From contig CAZXLH010000007.1 in NCBI GenBank assembly GCA_964641455.1, forward strand, positions 4,525 to 68,524: 64,000 bases of DNA, given 5' to 3'. Both the position numbers and the translations under genes were made by a program. Positions 54,612 to 63,534 of the stretch are shown here, one piece after another (positions within the stretch are counted from its first letter, which is position 1; the number at the start of each line of letters is the position of its first letter). Origin of the DNA: DTU015 sp964641455. Lineage in GTDB: Bacteria; Bacillota; Sulfobacillia; Fermentithermobacillales; Fermentithermobacillaceae. Below the pieces are notes generated by a model that saw only the letters and a program-made list of their open reading frames with translations, did no database searches and was not told the origin of the DNA.

Positions 54612-54806
54612 AAACCTCACCTCCTGTGAGAATAAAAACGCATTCTACCTGGGTTTTTGTACTCTAAAACGTATTGAACAGTATAACAATACAGAACATT
54701 GACGGAAATGAATGAATTATGGGTTGGCAGAATAGTTTTTCCAAGGTACCCGAATTGATGAAATGCAAAGTCTTACTGGGTGGGGTTTTGCGGCAACAGA
54801 GGGGGG

Positions 54807-55046
54807 TTAATCCGCAAGGCTCGATGTTAGTTCCATTAAATACCTGACAAGGGCTTCTATGAACTTCATAGGGTTAGGAACATTGACTTTCATGAACAAC
54901 AATAGGCTTATTGAAAAACCGGTGAGCAAAACAAAGACGAAGACCGTCAGCTCTCTCCACTGTTGTTTGCCGGTCATTTGGGGCACATCGTACAGTGCAA
55001 TTAAGCCAAACCCTGATACCAGCAAAACAAGATGTAGCATGTTCAA
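54807..55046 (-). CDS. Small two-helix membrane protein next to the ger operon
   Basis: A 79-residue protein from TTG 55046, about ten bases after GGAGGG. Two membrane helices (LVLLVSGFGLIALYDV and LTVFVFVLLTGFSISLLLF) and a short amphipathic C-terminus. It is on the same strand as, and about 200 bases downstream of, gerC. Small proteins accompany some ger operons, but no family is recognised. Confidence 0.6.
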   Translation of the reverse strand: MNMLHLVLLVSGFGLIALYDVPQMTGKQQWRELTVFVFVLLTGFSISLLLFMKVNVPNPMKFIEALVRYLMELTSSLAD

Positions 55047-55242
55047 TAAAGTAAACCCTCCAATTGCCAGTGTTTTGCAGCCATTTACCTGTTATCCATC
55101 AGACTAGTTTTTTGCAGTGGAAAGGAACAATATACCTTTCGTATGCCCCGTGCCTTGCAAATATAGATGATGTTTTAAGTGCTCACGCTGTGTGAACTGG
55201 AGCAATATGCCCTCCGGATGAGCATGCTTTGCAAGCCGATTG

Positions 55243-56466
55243 CTATCTTGTTTCAGCGCTCTTGAGTATCATGCCTGAAGTTCGTAGACTGGCGCTTACT
55301 TGGACACGAACTTTTACGGTAGGAAATAACTCATCCCACTGCTTCCGGATTTTGGCCCAGTCCTTGGGTTTTTGCCTGAAAATGTCTTGGCCGAAACCAA
55401 TTGCATCGGCTCCTAATTCTTGAAGTTTAGTGACTGTTTGCCTGATTTCGTGTTCAATTGTGGTTTCAAGCCCTTTTTCGAATTGTCTCCAAAGCTCCGG
55501 GTGTTTGATAAGGTCTACAGGCTCTTGCACGTCACCTAGGTTTCCTATTGTGTCTACCTGGATGGATGCGATTATCAAGCCTTCCTGTACCTCTACCTTA
55601 AACTTGCCGGTTGAACGTAAAATCTCTACAGTAGTAAGCTTATCTTCAAATCCAGGTTGCGGGAATACCACTAAGGTGCTCTTGATTTTACCTAGAATCC
55701 AGTTAAGGCCCCTGGTTTCCAGTTCGTCAAGCCAGCCTACCAGATAATTGCCTTTAATCACTCCTGTGCCTCCAAGTTGCGCTGTGGATTTGACTTCTTC
55801 ATGAGAGAGCTGTCCTATAATCGAAGTATCAGGTTTAAGAGGAATTACTTCGACTCCCATGGCAATTGGTTCAATCCCTTCGCTTCCCATGCGATCTTGA
55901 AATTCTCTGAGAGTGATGGCCGGAATAGTCCCACGAGAACTTTCAAGATAGAGTATAATGCTTTGCTCCGCTTCTGACGGCATTGACGTTCCCTCAAATT
56001 CAGCTTGAAGAAATTCTTTTGCAGTTGCACCTTTAACTACCAGAACCTGCGATGCTAGACGCGATTCTGCGTCTCTGTCGAAAAAATCCATGACAGGCAT
56101 AATGCCCTTATCTTTGAGCAATTCCTCTCCAAAGATCAAAAACCGGTTGTGTTGTAAGTACGGGCGCCTGGGCGATATAGATCCTAGTTTTCTGAAACTC
56201 TCAAACACTGTATCTCCTTCAACAGTCGATATCCAAAAGGGTTTTTCTGAAGTTGCTTTGCTTTCAGTACCGCCCATGAATGCTCCTGGTTTGGCAAATT
56301 GCACTGTAAGCTGGATTTTACCTGATGGTGATTTGTCTACACCGATTGCCATCACGAACCCTAAAGTTTCAATTTCTCTCCGGTTCCAACAGCCTGTAGT
56401 AAGGCTAAGCAAAAGAACGGCTGTTACAGCATAAACTGTCAAGAAAGAAGAATGTTTGATTTTCAT
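55243..56466 (-). CDS. gerC: Ger(x)C family spore germination lipoprotein
   Basis: A 407-residue germinant-receptor C subunit. The lipoprotein signal peptide ends LTTGC with lipidated Cys26, followed by the family motif WNRREIETLGFVMAIGVDKS. The C-terminal domain is intact (EIRQTVTKLQELGADAIGFG). It is anchored on the outer face of the inner spore membrane, and forms the receptor with GerA and GerB. AAGGATGATGCA precedes the ATG; it follows gerB by four bases. Confidence 0.93.
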   Translation of the reverse strand: MKIKHSSFLTVYAVTAVLLLSLTTGCWNRREIETLGFVMAIGVDKSPSGKIQLTVQFAKPGAFMGGTESKATSEKPFWISTVEGDTVFESFRKLGSISPRRPYLQHNRFLIFGEELLKDKGIMPVMDFFDRDAESRLASQVLVVKGATAKEFLQAEFEGTSMPSEAEQSIILYLESSRGTIPAITLREFQDRMGSEGIEPIAMGVEVIPLKPDTSIIGQLSHEEVKSTAQLGGTGVIKGNYLVGWLDELETRGLNWILGKIKSTLVVFPQPGFEDKLTTVEILRSTGKFKVEVQEGLIIASIQVDTIGNLGDVQEPVDLIKHPELWRQFEKGLETTIEHEIRQTVTKLQELGADAIGFGQDIFRQKPKDWAKIRKQWDELFPTVKVRVQVSASLRTSGMILKSAETR

Positions 56467-56470
56467 TGCA

Positions 56471-57595
56471 TCATCCTTTTGAGTAAGTGTCTTTTGGCTT
56501 AACCTCTAGCATATGATTTTTGTTGACGACAGAGGCTAAATACAAAACCAGCGTCACGCCAAGAATAATTAGAATCGAATATATAGGCCAGATATTTTTG
56601 ATGAATTGCATTTCATCAACGAGACTTTCAAAAAACAGCATGGTGAATGAAGCAGCCAAGGCTCCAATTGGATACGTAAGCGGCTTAAAGTTTCTGAGCC
56701 CGAACACCTGGGCCAGCCCTGTAGCGGCAGCCCAAAAATCCAGTGCGATCTTGACCAGTGCATTCAATACCCAGACAGACACCGGTATTGTTTCGATTCT
56801 TTCGAAGAATTGGCCTATAAAAATTTGCCTGGCTAAAGTGAATCCGGGTACTGCCAATGTGGTGGCTTGGGAGCCAAATACTGCTACAAGAGCTATGGTA
56901 TGTCCCAAAAGAAGAATTCCGCTGAGAAAGACTGCATACCTGGAATACCTGAGCACCTCTTTTCTGTTGTGGGCCAGAGGTATGATCATTCCAACAATGT
57001 TTAATCTCATATAAAATGCTATGATTGTTAATGAACTTTTGAGGTGGGGAAGAAGGCCATAAGGTAATATGGGCTTAAGGTTCTTAAAGTCCATGGCCGG
57101 GTATGGCAATACCAGTACTAATCCAGATGCAATAACTCCTATGGCTACAAGTTCACTCCAACGCGCTATTACTTCAATACCGTTCCGAGCTGCATTGGCA
57201 GCAAGCAACACTACCAAAATTATGAATACAATCATGGGTGTCTCGGGCATAAAACTCGAGACAATCGCGGCTCCTAAAGCTCTTATGGTTGTGGCTGCAT
57301 CTGAAACCCAGAACCATATGAGCAGCAACCCAACTGCCTTTCCCAGAACTTTGCCCAGCACAGCCTGGCTGTATTGTATTATTGTCATGTCAGGGAATTT
57401 CATTCCTAACCGTATAATCAGTTCCAAGAAAAACAAAGACGCGATAATACCTATAATAATCCCAATCCACGCATCAGTAGGAGATTCGTTTCCCATTATG
57501 AACGGAAATGAAATGGTGGTGGCAGTCACGCGTACCAGAAACAGCAAACACATGATTTGGAACGATGATATTCTACCGCCGTCTAGTTTCTGCAT
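56471..57595 (-). CDS. gerB: GerB family spore germination permease-like subunit
   Basis: A 374-residue protein with about ten membrane helices, of the endospore germination permease family related to amino acid-polyamine transporters. It probably binds the germinant. The opening GGRISSFQIMCLLFLVRVTA and SFPFIMGNESPTDAW are typical. It lies between gerA and gerC in the operon, 31 bases after gerA. Confidence 0.93.
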   Translation of the reverse strand: MQKLDGGRISSFQIMCLLFLVRVTATTISFPFIMGNESPTDAWIGIIIGIIASLFFLELIIRLGMKFPDMTIIQYSQAVLGKVLGKAVGLLLIWFWVSDAATTIRALGAAIVSSFMPETPMIVFIILVVLLAANAARNGIEVIARWSELVAIGVIASGLVLVLPYPAMDFKNLKPILPYGLLPHLKSSLTIIAFYMRLNIVGMIIPLAHNRKEVLRYSRYAVFLSGILLLGHTIALVAVFGSQATTLAVPGFTLARQIFIGQFFERIETIPVSVWVLNALVKIALDFWAAATGLAQVFGLRNFKPLTYPIGALAASFTMLFFESLVDEMQFIKNIWPIYSILIILGVTLVLYLASVVNKNHMLEVKPKDTYSKG

Positions 57596-57626
57596 ATCAC
57601 CGTTTGCCCCCCTTTAAGCAGCGTAC

Positions 57627-59198
57627 TCATTTTTTATCAGGTGTGGGGGCTTTAGGCATTTGCCCAGGGGCACTTCTTGTGGCATCTTTTTCTCCTATGA
57701 ACCTGGGGCGTCTATCCATAGCCCACCACGGTGCTCTTAAAATAGTATCTTGCTGTTCTCTTGCTACAAATGGCCAAAGGGGTTCCATGTACGCAACGCC
57801 AAAGGATCTGAGTGAGAAAAGGTGTATCGCCAATGCCGAAAGCCCTGTCAATATGCCAAACAGCCCCAGAGCTGACGCGAGCAGCATTAAAGGAAATCTT
57901 AAAAGGCGGATTGAAATACCAAGACTGAAGATGGGTGTGGCAAAGGAAGATATGCCTGTGAGGGCCACGACCACAACCATTGCTGCTGATACGAGCCCTG
58001 CTCTCATAGCTGCTTCGCCTATGACCAAAGCTCCTATAATACTTACTGCTTGCCCCACAATCCTTGGTAAGCGAAGCCCTGCTTCTCTTAATATCTCAAA
58101 CACGACTTCCATAATGGTAGCTTCAACCACTGCAGGGAATGGGATTTGCTCTCTTTGCGCCGCAATGCTGAGAATTAAGGGAGTGGGCAGCAGTTCTTGG
58201 TGAAACGTGGTGATTGCTATGTATAATGCAGGTAAAGTAAGTGAGATGAAAAATGCTAAATATCTTAGAATTCGAATAACACTTCCTGCGTAAAATCGTT
58301 CAAAATAATCTTCAGGGGCGGTGAGAAACATTGTAAAGGTAGCCGGCGCTACAAGGGCAAAAGGAGAACCATCTGTAAGTATAGCAATCCTGCCCTCAAG
58401 AAGATTACCTGTTACCCTGTCAGGGCGCTCAGTTCGCAAAATAGTGGGGAATGGAGACAGGGGTGCATCTTCTATCAATTCTTCAAGTTGCCCACTTTCT
58501 TGAATAGAGTCTACGCGAATTTGTGAAAGCCTCTTTTTGGCTTCTTGAGTAATCTGGGTGTTGGCAATTCCTTCTATGTACAGAAGAGCTACAGGTGTTT
58601 TAGATACACTTCCAAGAGTATATTGCTTTACTATAAGCTTTGGATTTCTGATTTTTCGTCTTAGCAAACTTAGGTTAGTGGGCAAGGACTCAATAAATCC
58701 TTCTTTTGAACCTCTGATAGTAGCTTCTGTAGTAGGTTCTGATACGTTTCTTTGTGCATATCCTTGAGTCTGGCATACGATTGCTTTGGGAATGCCGTCA
58801 ACAATGATACAAGTATTACCGTTTGCAATCTCGTCGAGAAGTTTATCAAAATTATATTCTTCAGAAACCCCGGTCAGTTCCAAGTACCGGTCCCTAAGAC
58901 TTTTGTATATTTCACTTGGATCGTCTAAATCCACAGTCTTGTTAAGAACTTGTTTTAGTATGGCACCACTGACCATTTCAGCATCTACGACTGCATCCAG
59001 GTGAACAACCAGCGCCGGAACCCGTCCTTCAACGCCGATCTTTACACGTCGAACTGCCAGGTCAGGGCTGTTGCCAAAAGCTTTTCTGATTCTTTTTTCA
59101 TTTATATCCACGTTAGGTGATATAGGATTCTTATCATGCCCAGGACCGTCTGTGCGCCCAAATTTCCTGGTAATCACCCTCATAAGCCTTCTAAGCAT
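57627..59198 (-). CDS. gerA: GerA family spore germination receptor subunit
   Basis: About 523 residues from ATG 59198, with GAGGA seven bases upstream; a TTG at 59237 adds 13 residues without a better site. The N-terminal cytoplasmic domain contains EGRVPALVVHLDAVVD, and the membrane half holds APLSPFPTILRTERPDRVT, SPFALVAPATFTMFLTAPED and EVVFEILREAGLRLPR, all family signatures. First gene of gerA-gerB-gerC. Confidence 0.93.
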   Translation of the reverse strand: MLRRLMRVITRKFGRTDGPGHDKNPISPNVDINEKRIRKAFGNSPDLAVRRVKIGVEGRVPALVVHLDAVVDAEMVSGAILKQVLNKTVDLDDPSEIYKSLRDRYLELTGVSEEYNFDKLLDEIANGNTCIIVDGIPKAIVCQTQGYAQRNVSEPTTEATIRGSKEGFIESLPTNLSLLRRKIRNPKLIVKQYTLGSVSKTPVALLYIEGIANTQITQEAKKRLSQIRVDSIQESGQLEELIEDAPLSPFPTILRTERPDRVTGNLLEGRIAILTDGSPFALVAPATFTMFLTAPEDYFERFYAGSVIRILRYLAFFISLTLPALYIAITTFHQELLPTPLILSIAAQREQIPFPAVVEATIMEVVFEILREAGLRLPRIVGQAVSIIGALVIGEAAMRAGLVSAAMVVVVALTGISSFATPIFSLGISIRLLRFPLMLLASALGLFGILTGLSALAIHLFSLRSFGVAYMEPLWPFVAREQQDTILRAPWWAMDRRPRFIGEKDATRSAPGQMPKAPTPDKK

Positions 59199-59659
59199 TA
59201 AGTGTCCTCGTTTCCCCAAAAATGTTCTCATTGGCAAACATCAGTATTAGATTTGCTTGGGCTCATTGTAAAACACGCCATGCGATCCATCTTATGGATA
59301 GTAATGTGACATTTGGCTGGCCGGTATGCATTGGCAGAAAGGAAATTTGGAATCGCAGCAAACTACCATTACTGCAGTTTTATCTCTTTGATGAGTGTGT
59401 TGCAGCCCGGTGACGATAATTTATATGGCATAATCTCGATGTTGTTAATTAAGGATGCTTTGATTAGTGTGTTGCAGCAGGGTTTCCGGAATTTGCGCCG
59501 GAAAAGAAACAATCTTGAACGAGAGTTTTGTTACTATACGTTCAAGATTGTATATGACAAGATCTTAGCTCAAACCCTTTAGAGCACAGAGCCTGGTCTG
59601 GGTGTTTGCGCTATATTTGTGCTATACTCCTGGAGTTGCTGTTGTTGCACCCCTATGGC
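59199..59659. other. Intergenic region upstream of gerA
   Basis: About 460 bases. Contains the M20 terminator (59499-59551) and an imperfect 20-base repeat, TTGATGAGTGTGTTGCAGC at 59387 and TTGATTAGTGTGTTGCAGC at 59459. It should hold the forespore promoter of gerA, which I could not identify with confidence. Confidence 0.5.
59499..59551 (-). terminator. Rho-independent terminator of the M20 gene
   Basis: ACAATCTTGAACG (59509-59521) and CGTTCAAGATTGT (59539-59551) are a perfect 13-base inverted repeat with a 17-base loop. On the minus strand it is followed by TTCTTTTCC, about 110 bases after the M20 peptidase stop. Confidence 0.75.
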
Positions 59660-61054
59660 CTATTTTATCTTTGCCAGATTATCTATAAACTGCACAACCA
59701 TTTTGATGCCTGCTTTGTAATCCTCAAGCCTAATATTTTCGTTGGGAGCATGGTTTGATGAATTCCAGTATCCCACTCCAAGACCTATCATGGGTAGGCC
59801 AAGGTACTTCTTAAAGGGGTACATGGGCCCTGAACCTCCTTGAGTAGGGGAAATGACAGGCGGCTTTCCATACACCTCAAGCGCAGCTTGCTTTGCAGCG
59901 CTTACCATTGGAAGGCCAACAGGAGTTTTCACAGGGTAATCCAGGCTTACTACCCGCACTTCAATATCGCCAAAACCCTGATCGTTAAGATGGTTTTGCA
60001 GTTTATCCAATATGTCGTTAGGGTCTTGATCAGGCACTAACCTGAAGTCCATTTTGGCCAGCGCGCGTGCAGGGAGCACGGTTTTCTGTCCTTCACCGAT
60101 GTACCCTGCTTTGAAGCCGCAAATATTGGCTGTAGGGCTGAAAAGGGACCGTTTACGAAGTTCGAGGCCATAAAGATCAAGAAGATAACTTTCCAGTCCA
60201 AGGGCGCGGGCATTTTTCCTGGCAAGTTCATGTGCTTTACCGTCATTCATTTCTTTGTCATCAATAGCATCTTTAAGCAATTCCATTTCTTCATCTGTTG
60301 GGGAAAGCACGTCATCATAAAACCCTGGGATGAGAATCTTTTCGTCTTGGCCTTTTATGGTGGAAAGAGCCCAAATAAGCCTCCATGCAGGATTTGGAAT
60401 AGTAGTCGCTGAGCCTGAGTGCATATCGTTTGACGCGCCGCGGGCTATGAGTTCTACATATAGCATGCCTTTTACGCCAAGGTACATGCCAGGTCTTCCG
60501 TTCGGGTTCATGTAACCTGATTCCCAGACCCCGTAATCGGCCCTGAGCAGATCGGCATTGTCTTTGATGAATTCACCAAGATGAGGGCTTCCTATTTCTT
60601 CCTCGCCTTCAATAAGGAATTTGACTGTTAAAGGTAGCTCTTTCCTTAACTTTAGCATTGTACCTACAGCCTGAATTCGTGCACAGGCGTTACCCTTATT
60701 ATCTGAGACTCCCCTGGCATAAATCTTACCGTTTCTTATATCGCCCCCAAAGGGTTCTGACTTCCATTCGTTCAAAGGATCCGGTGGCTGCACGTCATAG
60801 TGATCATAAAAGAGTACCGTCTTATTTGATTTGCCCTTAATTTCTCCGTATATACACGGGTAGCCACCCCTGGTTGGAATAAGCCTGGCACTGATTCCGT
60901 AACTTTCCATAAGGGCTCGAAAATGTTCTGCTGCTTCGTTCATACCAATATTTTGGGCAGCAATGCTAGGTTGCCTTACTGCCTCTTGCAGTTCTTGAAC
61001 AAAAGCCTCGAAATTGCTGTCTATGAATTCTGATTCTGTTTGTTGTATGTTCAA
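59660..61054 (-). CDS. M20-family peptidase (dipeptidase-like)
   Basis: A 464-residue di-zinc exopeptidase. Ligand motifs are FYDHYDVQPPDP near 81-92, RGVSDNKGN near 115-123, EGEEEIGS near 149-156, and the late His in SSNHAPNE near 433. The inserted dimerisation domain is present. Probably cytoplasmic, cleaving dipeptides or peptide C-termini. In the 5' untranslated region (plus 61105-61161) a 9-base perfect inverted repeat, GGGAACCTG/CAGGTTCCC, encloses a 39-base loop. Confidence 0.92.
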   Translation of the reverse strand: MNIQQTESEFIDSNFEAFVQELQEAVRQPSIAAQNIGMNEAAEHFRALMESYGISARLIPTRGGYPCIYGEIKGKSNKTVLFYDHYDVQPPDPLNEWKSEPFGGDIRNGKIYARGVSDNKGNACARIQAVGTMLKLRKELPLTVKFLIEGEEEIGSPHLGEFIKDNADLLRADYGVWESGYMNPNGRPGMYLGVKGMLYVELIARGASNDMHSGSATTIPNPAWRLIWALSTIKGQDEKILIPGFYDDVLSPTDEEMELLKDAIDDKEMNDGKAHELARKNARALGLESYLLDLYGLELRKRSLFSPTANICGFKAGYIGEGQKTVLPARALAKMDFRLVPDQDPNDILDKLQNHLNDQGFGDIEVRVVSLDYPVKTPVGLPMVSAAKQAALEVYGKPPVISPTQGGSGPMYPFKKYLGLPMIGLGVGYWNSSNHAPNENIRLEDYKAGIKMVVQFIDNLAKIK

Positions 61055-61370
61055 ATGTGTACCTCCCTTGGTTTTGCTGAATTAATTTGTCTTTTTTGCT
61101 TTTAGGGAACCTGGGAAGCACAATGCCCACTTTTCGGAGATTTTCACATTTGCAGGTTCCCGGATTGATAACTGAATGGTTAATGATAGTCCAATTCCTA
61201 AGGAATACTATTTCTTCATAGGGATTGCTTTAACCTTTTTCCGATCGATTTTGAAGAAAGCCAGTCACTGTAAGAGTCCCATCCAAATCAATCTTTCCTT
61301 AATTGGGCGAATCTGATACCATTTTGCAGGATTCCGGATTATGCCATGCAACATACCGGAGAAGGGATGG
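61055..61370. other. Divergent intergenic region with an inverted repeat
   Basis: GGGAACCTG (61105-61113) and CAGGTTCCC (61153-61161) form a 9-base perfect inverted repeat. It could be an operator or a leader structure of the M20 gene. Promoters for M20 and mscS must lie here, but none is clear. Confidence 0.45.
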
Positions 61371-62255
61371 ATGGTTATGGGGATGCAAGGTGTTTCGTAT
61401 GGTGCAAACCTTCTCGAGACTGAATTTTGGATCAATGCCGGAGGCGTGGTAATTAGGATCGGGGCAGTTATCGTCATGGCACTGATAGTTATCAAGATTG
61501 GCAACTCAATAATAAGAAAGCTGTTTTCTGAGCCCAAAGGTAAAGTTCCGGGGTTGGCAATTGACGAGACTCGTGCCAGGACACTTTCCAGTCTTTTGCG
61601 CAGTACTCTTAGGTATGTAACCGGAATAGTTGCGCTTCTCATGATTTTGGATCTTCTTGGCATAGACACCAAGGCGCTTTTGGGAGGCGCAGCCGTACTG
61701 GGGCTTGCTGTTGGTTTCGGCGCTCAGAATTTGGTGCGGGATATTATTACAGGCTTCTTTCTAATATATGAGCGGCAATACGATGTTGGGGATTATGTGA
61801 CTATAGCCGGAGTTTCAGGCGTTGTTGAGCAAATTGGGCTTCGAACCACAGTTTTGCGCGATTGGTCAGGGGATGTTCATACAGTGCCAAACGGGTTGGT
61901 AGAGAAGACCACGAACAGCAGCAGAAGGGGAGCCAGAGCTCTTGTGGAAGTGCCTGTTTCTTACACAGCGGATTTACGCCAGGTGATAGATATTTTGGAA
62001 CGGGTTTGCGCCCAGGCAGCCAAGGAATTGCCTGTTATTCGCGAAGGCCCCAAAGTATTGGGTGTGAAGCAATTAGGTGAGTCAGGGGTAGTGCTTCTTG
62101 TTTGGGCAAGAACTGAACCTTTGGGCCAGTGGAGTGTGGAAAGAGAACTGCGGCTTAGGGCCAAAGAGGCGCTTCATGCTGCAGGTATCGAAATTCCATA
62201 TCCAAGGCTTGTGGTTTATGAGAAGCAAGAAAAGGATGGAGCCAACGCTAATTAA
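61371..62255 (+). CDS. MscS-family mechanosensitive channel
   Basis: About 294 residues from ATG 61371 (an alternative ATG lies at 61377; the frame is open from 61341). GGAGAAGGG lies upstream. Three membrane helices, with the pore helix AVLGLAVGFGAQNLVRDIIT near 109-128, then FFLIYERQYDVGDYV and the beta domain (GVVEQIGLRTTVLRD). It releases solutes on osmotic downshock. The length fits the small MscS type. Confidence 0.92.
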   Translation: MVMGMQGVSYGANLLETEFWINAGGVVIRIGAVIVMALIVIKIGNSIIRKLFSEPKGKVPGLAIDETRARTLSSLLRSTLRYVTGIVALLMILDLLGIDTKALLGGAAVLGLAVGFGAQNLVRDIITGFFLIYERQYDVGDYVTIAGVSGVVEQIGLRTTVLRDWSGDVHTVPNGLVEKTTNSSRRGARALVEVPVSYTADLRQVIDILERVCAQAAKELPVIREGPKVLGVKQLGESGVVLLVWARTEPLGQWSVERELRLRAKEALHAAGIEIPYPRLVVYEKQEKDGANAN

Positions 62256-62268
62256 GGATGATGAAAAA

Positions 62269-62326
62269 ACGAAGGAGGCCAGGCGTGGCGTACAAGGTAC
62301 AGCCTACTGTTTGGCCACCTTCGTTT
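62269..62326 (+). terminator. Long-stem hairpin after mscS
   Basis: AACGAAGGAGGCCA (62269-62282) pairs with TGGCCACCTTCGTT (62313-62326) with one mismatch over 14 bases, loop 30 bases, followed by TGGCACTTTT. A terminator for mscS is likely; it is also 20 bases from the end of the convergent small Cys-rich gene. Confidence 0.6.
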
Positions 62327-62346
62327 GGCACTTTTAAGTCAGGCCA

Positions 62347-62562
62347 TTATCCTTTGCAGGAAAGATCGTCTATGGGGTCACTGTCCGGGCAAGTCTGGCA
62401 AAATTCCCAATCAGGGCATGCGCCATTATTGATTGTTAGACACTTGGTGAAGATAATATACGTCACATGGTTCGGGCAGCAGCAATCATTGTTATTGCAA
62501 TTGCCTCCGTTTTCCGGAACCTCAGAGATCTCCCTTGCCGCTTTGATCAAGTTCCTGTGCAC
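62347..62562 (-). CDS. Small cysteine-rich protein
   Basis: A 71-residue protein from GTG 62562 with GGGAGGTG eight bases upstream, a strong site that supports a real gene. Nine cysteines, including CNNNDCCCP in the middle and CQTCP near the end. No signal peptide. The high Asn, Asp and Cys content suggests a metal-binding, disulfide-rich or spore-coat protein; no family is recognised. It converges with mscS and shares a hairpin with it. Confidence 0.6.
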   Translation of the reverse strand: MHRNLIKAAREISEVPENGGNCNNNDCCCPNHVTYIIFTKCLTINNGACPDWEFCQTCPDSDPIDDLSCKG

Positions 62563-62720
62563 CTTTGTTTCACCTCCCGCATGGTTTAGGAGTCTTTACA
62601 TAATATGTGGCGGGAGGTAAGTGGTTACAGGAACCGGCTTATTGTAAGCCATGATATCTGAGGTTTTATTCAGGTTTTGGCTTCAAAGACGATCCAGGCT
62701 TGCTTACAATATTTGATTGT

Positions 62721-63386
62721 TTAGTAACCCATGTTTTGATTGACCACTACCACGACGAATTTTTCTTTTCCCGTAGGAGGAGCTTCAATAATAGTAGTAA
62801 CCCTGCAACCTAAATCCGGGCCTGAACAAGACATACACCCGGCAATGTTCTGACATGGCATAGATGCACCGAGCCTTCGAGCGTTAATAGGAGCGGCATG
62901 TCGCCGGATACGCTCAAGAGCTTCATTTACATTGCGAACTAATTTGTTTACTCCACACACTACTAATGTTATTTTGGGCCCAAAGATCATTGAACCTACC
63001 CTGTTGCCGGAACCATCTGTGTTTACGAGAGTTCCGTCAAGGCACACAGCGTTGGTTCCAGACAGAAAAACGTCGGCTGTAACCTGTTTGTTTCTGGTTT
63101 CAATCTTTTGATCCGGGGTTAATGTATCGTCCCAGTGGTCATATAAGGTATAACCCTTTTGCTTTAAAATCCTGGGGATACCAAGATCTCGCAAGGTTAC
63201 CGATCCTCCTACTCCAACAGAGCATCTGTCTGGGATTTCGCTTAAGACAAGCTCAATTGCCTCTTGTTTGGTTTTGGCATAATGAGCAACGAAACCCTTA
63301 GCGTTTAACGATTCAACGCAATGCGTGGCAAGTTTTTCGTAAAACCAATATTCCGGTTGGTACAAGGGAACAACTTGTTTAGTCAT
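62721..63386 (-). CDS. LUD-domain protein (LutC-like)
   Basis: 221 residues from ATG 63386, eight bases after AGGTG; GTG 63395 is open but inside that site. It has the YkgG/LUD fold: AIELVLSEIPDRCSVGVGGSVTLRDLGI, LSGTNAVCLDGTLVNTDGSG and ITLVVCGVNKLVRNVNEAL are the conserved segments. A Cys-containing block (MPCQNIAGCMSCSGPDLGC) near residues 175-195 recalls the C-terminal cluster of DUF162 forms. Relatives take part in lactate oxidation (LutC); without LutA and LutB here, that role is not supported. Confidence 0.82.
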   Translation of the reverse strand: MTKQVVPLYQPEYWFYEKLATHCVESLNAKGFVAHYAKTKQEAIELVLSEIPDRCSVGVGGSVTLRDLGIPRILKQKGYTLYDHWDDTLTPDQKIETRNKQVTADVFLSGTNAVCLDGTLVNTDGSGNRVGSMIFGPKITLVVCGVNKLVRNVNEALERIRRHAAPINARRLGASMPCQNIAGCMSCSGPDLGCRVTTIIEAPPTGKEKFVVVVVNQNMGY

Positions 63387-63451
63387 TAGAATCACCTAAT
63401 CCAGAGATTTAGATTTCGTTTTGTAAATTCAGCCAGTATCGAAAATCGAGC

Positions 63452-63493
63452 CAAAAGCAGGGACACTTGCCGCTCTCAGTGTCCCCGCCTTTT
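63452..63493 (-). terminator. Terminator of the DUF4438-like gene
   Basis: GGGACACT (63460-63467) pairs perfectly with AGTGTCCC (63478-63485), extended by CAAAAG and CTTTTG outside. On the minus strand a TTTTGG tail follows. It lies 40-80 bases after the stop of the gene at 63535. Confidence 0.65.
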
Positions 63494-63534
63494 GCTGTTC
63501 GGATCCTATTGGGATCTAATTCAGGCAGTTTGCA

